Shown here one piece after another: positions 61,911 to 64,000 of a stretch of DNA of 64,000 nt. The position numbers and the translations under genes are program-made. Numbering within the stretch: the stretch's first letter is position 1; the number at the start of each line of letters is the position of its first letter. Origin of the DNA: Roseicella aerolata (GTDB lineage Bacteria; Pseudomonadota; Alphaproteobacteria; Acetobacterales; Acetobacteraceae). The notes under the pieces are model-generated. The model was not told the DNA's origin, did no database searches, and saw only the letters and a list, made by a program, of their open reading frames with translations. The DNA is taken from positions 1 through 64,000 of the forward strand of contig NZ_JAJAQI010000026.1 in assembly GCF_020523605.1 (NCBI RefSeq), read 5' to 3'.

Positions 61911-63194
61911 TCAGGGCGCGGCGCGGAAAACGATGCTCGCATTGGTGCCGCCGAAGCCGAAGCTGTTCGACAGCGCCACCTGGATCTTCCGCTCCTGCGC
62001 CACCTTGGCGACGCGATCGATCGCGCTCTCGCGCGAGGCCTTCTCCAGGTTCAGGGTCGGCGGCGCGACCTTGTCGCGGATCGCCAGGACCGAGAAGATG
62101 CCCTCCACCGCGCCGGCCGCGCCGAGCAGGTGCCCGATCGCCGATTTGGTCGAGGACATGGCGAGGCCCTTCGCATCCTCGCCCCAGAGCCGCTCCACCG
62201 CGCCCAGTTCCAGGTCGTCGCCCAGCGGCGTCGAGGTGCCGTGGGCATTGACGTACTGCACCTCGGCCGGGGTCACGCCCGCGCTCTTCAGCGCCGCGCG
62301 CATGGAACGGAAGGCGCCGTCGCCGGTCTCGGACGGGGCGGTGATGTGGTAGGCATCGCCCGACATGCCGTAGCCGATCACCTCGGCATAGATCTTCGCG
62401 CCGCGCTTCTTCGCGTGCTCATACTCCTCGAGCACCATGACGCCCGCGCCCTCGCCCATGACGAAGCCGTCGCGGCCCTCATCCCAGGGACGGGAGGCCT
62501 GCTGCGGGGTGTCGTTGAAGGCGGTGGACAGCGCGCGGGAGGCGCAGAACCCCGCCATGCCGAGTTCGGAGACCGCCGCCTCGGCGCCGCCGGCCACCAT
62601 CACATCGGCATCGCCGAAGGCGATCAGCCGCGCCGCATCGCCCAGCGCATGCACGCCGGTGGCGCAGGCCGTGACGGCGGAGTGGTTCGGCCCCTTGAAG
62701 CCGTATCTGATCGAGACATGGCCGGAGGCCAGGTTGATCAGCGCCGAGGGGATGAAGAAGGGCGAGAGCCGCTTGGTGCGGCCGGAGGCCACGACCTGGG
62801 AGGCCTCGTAGATGGTCTGCAGTCCGCCGATGCCGGAGCCGATCATGACGCCGGTGGCGCAGCGGCCTTCCTCGTCCTCGGGCGTCCAGCCGGAATCCTC
62901 GACCGCTTCCTGCGCCGCCACGAGGGCGAGCTGGATGAAGCGGTCCATCTTCTTCTGGTCCTTCACCGGGATCCATTCGGCGAGGTCGAGCCCGCCCGTC
63001 TCCCGCGTGCCGGATGGCACCTGGCCGGCGATCTTCGCCGGCAGGTCCTTGGTGTCGAAGGACTGGATGGCCGAGATGCCGCTCTCGCCCGCCACCAGTC
63101 GCTTCCAGACATGCTCCACGCCCAGGCCCAGCGGGCTGGCGATCCCCATGCCGGTGACGACAACGCGCCGCGGCGCGGCTCCGTTCGCGAACAC
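61911..63194 (-). CDS. fabF: 3-oxoacyl-ACP synthase II (KAS II)
   Basis: A 427-residue cytosolic condensing enzyme of fatty acid elongation. The active-site Cys is in VTACATGVHALGDAARLIAF near residue 172, with His in NAHGTSTPLGDDLELGAVER near 310 and His in KSAIGHLLGAAGAVEGIFSV near 347. The start is GTG 63194, directly following CGGAGAGGCTGAGA; the usual RRVVVTGMGIASPLG follows eight codons in. It lies 26 bases after acpP and 143 bases before mltG. Confidence 0.98.
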   Translation of the reverse strand: MFANGAAPRRVVVTGMGIASPLGLGVEHVWKRLVAGESGISAIQSFDTKDLPAKIAGQVPSGTRETGGLDLAEWIPVKDQKKMDRFIQLALVAAQEAVEDSGWTPEDEEGRCATGVMIGSGIGGLQTIYEASQVVASGRTKRLSPFFIPSALINLASGHVSIRYGFKGPNHSAVTACATGVHALGDAARLIAFGDADVMVAGGAEAAVSELGMAGFCASRALSTAFNDTPQQASRPWDEGRDGFVMGEGAGVMVLEEYEHAKKRGAKIYAEVIGYGMSGDAYHITAPSETGDGAFRSMRAALKSAGVTPAEVQYVNAHGTSTPLGDDLELGAVERLWGEDAKGLAMSSTKSAIGHLLGAAGAVEGIFSVLAIRDKVAPPTLNLEKASRESAIDRVAKVAQERKIQVALSNSFGFGGTNASIVFRAAP

Positions 63195-63220
63195 TCTCAG
63201 CCTCTCCGTCGCTCGTGGCC

Positions 63221-63460
63221 TCAGGCGGCCTTCTGGCTCTCGATATAGGCGATGGCGTCCTTCACGGTGGTGATCTTCTCGGCCGCGTCGTCCGGGATCT
63301 CCACGCCGAAGGCTTCCTCGAAGGCCATGACCAGCTCGACGGTGTCGAGGCTGTCGGCGCCCAGATCGTCGATGAAGGAAGCGTCCTCGGTCACCTTGGC
63401 CTCTTCCACGCCGAGGTGCTCGACAACGATCTTCTTAACCTTCTCGGCGGTATCGCTCAC
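63221..63460 (-). CDS. acpP: Acyl carrier protein
   Basis: A 79-residue carrier whose Ser in [20 protein letters not shown] (near residue 38) receives 4'-phosphopantetheine. The sequence is acidic and helical, as expected. The start codon is GTG at 63460 (MSDTAEKV) with AGGAGAG six bases upstream. It is the first gene of the acpP-fabF-mltG operon. The promoter should lie in 63461-63630. Confidence 0.98.
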   Translation of the reverse strand: MSDTAEKVKKIVVEHLGVEEAKVTEDASFIDDLGADSLDTVELVMAFEEAFGVEIPDDAAEKITTVKDAIAYIESQKAA

Positions 63461-63633
63461 GTGGTTCTCTCCTGCTAGCGCGCGTGATGGGGCCCTGGCA
63501 CCGCCCCGCCGGGGCGTCCCAAAGAGCCGGGGCCATTAACACGGAACCCGGAGCGGGCCTAGGCGGTGTTTGCGGGGCTGGCAAGCCCCTTCCGCGGGGC
63601 TCGCGAGGTGCAGCGCGCCCGACATCCCATCTC

Positions 63634-63876
63634 CTAGCGCGAAGGGGGCACCACCGCCAGGGCCAGCCGGGCCAAGCCCGTCATCGCCTCGATCGCCGCG
63701 CCGGGGGTGGCGAGGCAGGCCAGCGCCGCCAGGACGGCAAGGTGCAGGTTGCCCCCCTGGCCGAGCACGGCAAAGGGCGCGGCCAGGGCGGCGGCCGCCA
63801 GCAGCCACCACGGCCCCTCGGGCCAGGGCCCCAGGAGCCGGGGCTGGGAAAACCGGGGCTTGTCCACGCGCGCCAT
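63634..63876 (-). CDS. Small membrane protein, unrecognised
   Basis: An 80-residue protein with two hydrophobic segments: about residues 22-40 (PWWLLAAAALAAPFAVLGQG) and 44-75 (HLAVLAALACLATPGAAIEA, then MTGLARLALAVV). The N-terminus is soluble (MARVDKPRFSQPRLLG). It lies about 170 bases upstream of acpP on the same strand. No family was recognised, and coding status rests only on an uninterrupted protein-like frame. Confidence 0.5.
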   Translation of the reverse strand: MARVDKPRFSQPRLLGPWPEGPWWLLAAAALAAPFAVLGQGGNLHLAVLAALACLATPGAAIEAMTGLARLALAVVPPSR

Positions 63877-63991
63877 CCGCCGCCTCGCCTGCCTCGGGGG
63901 AGAAAGCGGGGGAGCCTAGCGGAGGTTGCCTTGCGGGCGCCCGAACAATCTCATGATAGGGCGCGGCCCGCGCCGCGTCATACTGTCCCGC

Positions 63992-64000
63992 ATGAATGGT
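63992..64000 (+). other. Possible start of a gene running off the window
   Basis: ATG-AAT-GGT at the right edge, about 115 bases after a divergent small gene, could be the first three codons of a rightward gene. Too little is visible to say more. Confidence 0.2.

Overview
The window is very GC-rich throughout and reads as chromosome of an alphaproteobacterium. The gene content (MmcB, a ScfR/RamB-type regulator divergent from isocitrate lyase, PuuD-type urate hydroxylase, ccoNOQP, a PaiB-like protein, PCu(A)C with YcnI-like protein) and the style of the intergenic repeats suggest a Roseomonas-like member of the Acetobacteraceae. That placement is inference; no rRNA or phylogenetic marker analysis was possible. 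About 75 protein genes, one tRNA-Ala(CGC) and two dispersed intergenic repeat families were recognised.

Layout. 0-9 kb: the 3' end of an IS630-type transposase abuts the stop codon of an FAD-linked 2-hydroxyacid dehydrogenase. Next come a frameshifted small exported protein, pcm, a DUF2937 protein, a two-gene chromate transporter, a small cytochrome c, an HdeD-like gene broken by an in-frame TGA, a CPA1 antiporter and an orphan OmpR-type response regulator. 9-19 kb: tRNA-Ala, a YggT/DUF167/folD cluster, an EamA exporter, a PaiB-like protein, NUDIX, a two-gene K+ uptake system, a K+ channel-like protein and argG. 19-25 kb: a secreted alpha/beta hydrolase, a large RTX/FG-GAP surface protein and PuuD. 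25-35 kb: an LDH2-type dehydrogenase, a complete CUT1-type sugar ABC operon, a DUF2382 stress protein with a strong internal start, a DAO-family oxidase and a threonine dehydratase.

35-48 kb: isocitrate lyase, its likely divergent regulator with inverted-repeat operators between them, a small protein with a duplicated YDDGLVHxHxWA motif, a SYLF protein, a peptide-type ABC transporter lacking its ATPases, flagellar stator genes in the order motB-motA, a thioesterase, an unrecognised two-gene pair, mmcB and an Rrf2-type regulator. 48-56 kb: pterin carbinolamine dehydratase, a zincin-like peptidase, a trypsin-like protease, a PhyH-family dioxygenase, a periplasmic copper set (PCu(A)C, YcnI-like, DUF2946), thpR, a TesA-like esterase divergent from a YbbA-like ATPase, and membrane proteins. 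56-64 kb: ccoNOQP-fixH meeting ccoS tail to tail, then the acpP-fabF-mltG operon.

Functional themes are high-affinity respiration (cbb3 oxidase) with nearby copper handling, acetate/fatty-acid growth through the glyoxylate bypass, K+ and Na+ homeostasis, and uptake of sugars and peptides. The most unusual features are a dispersed palindromic repeat whose CTAG edge supplies the stop codon of three genes, a second repeat family about 37 kb apart in opposite orientation, a stop-codon-interrupted HdeD gene, an in-frame tandem stress protein, and the duplicated-motif peptide beside isocitrate lyase.
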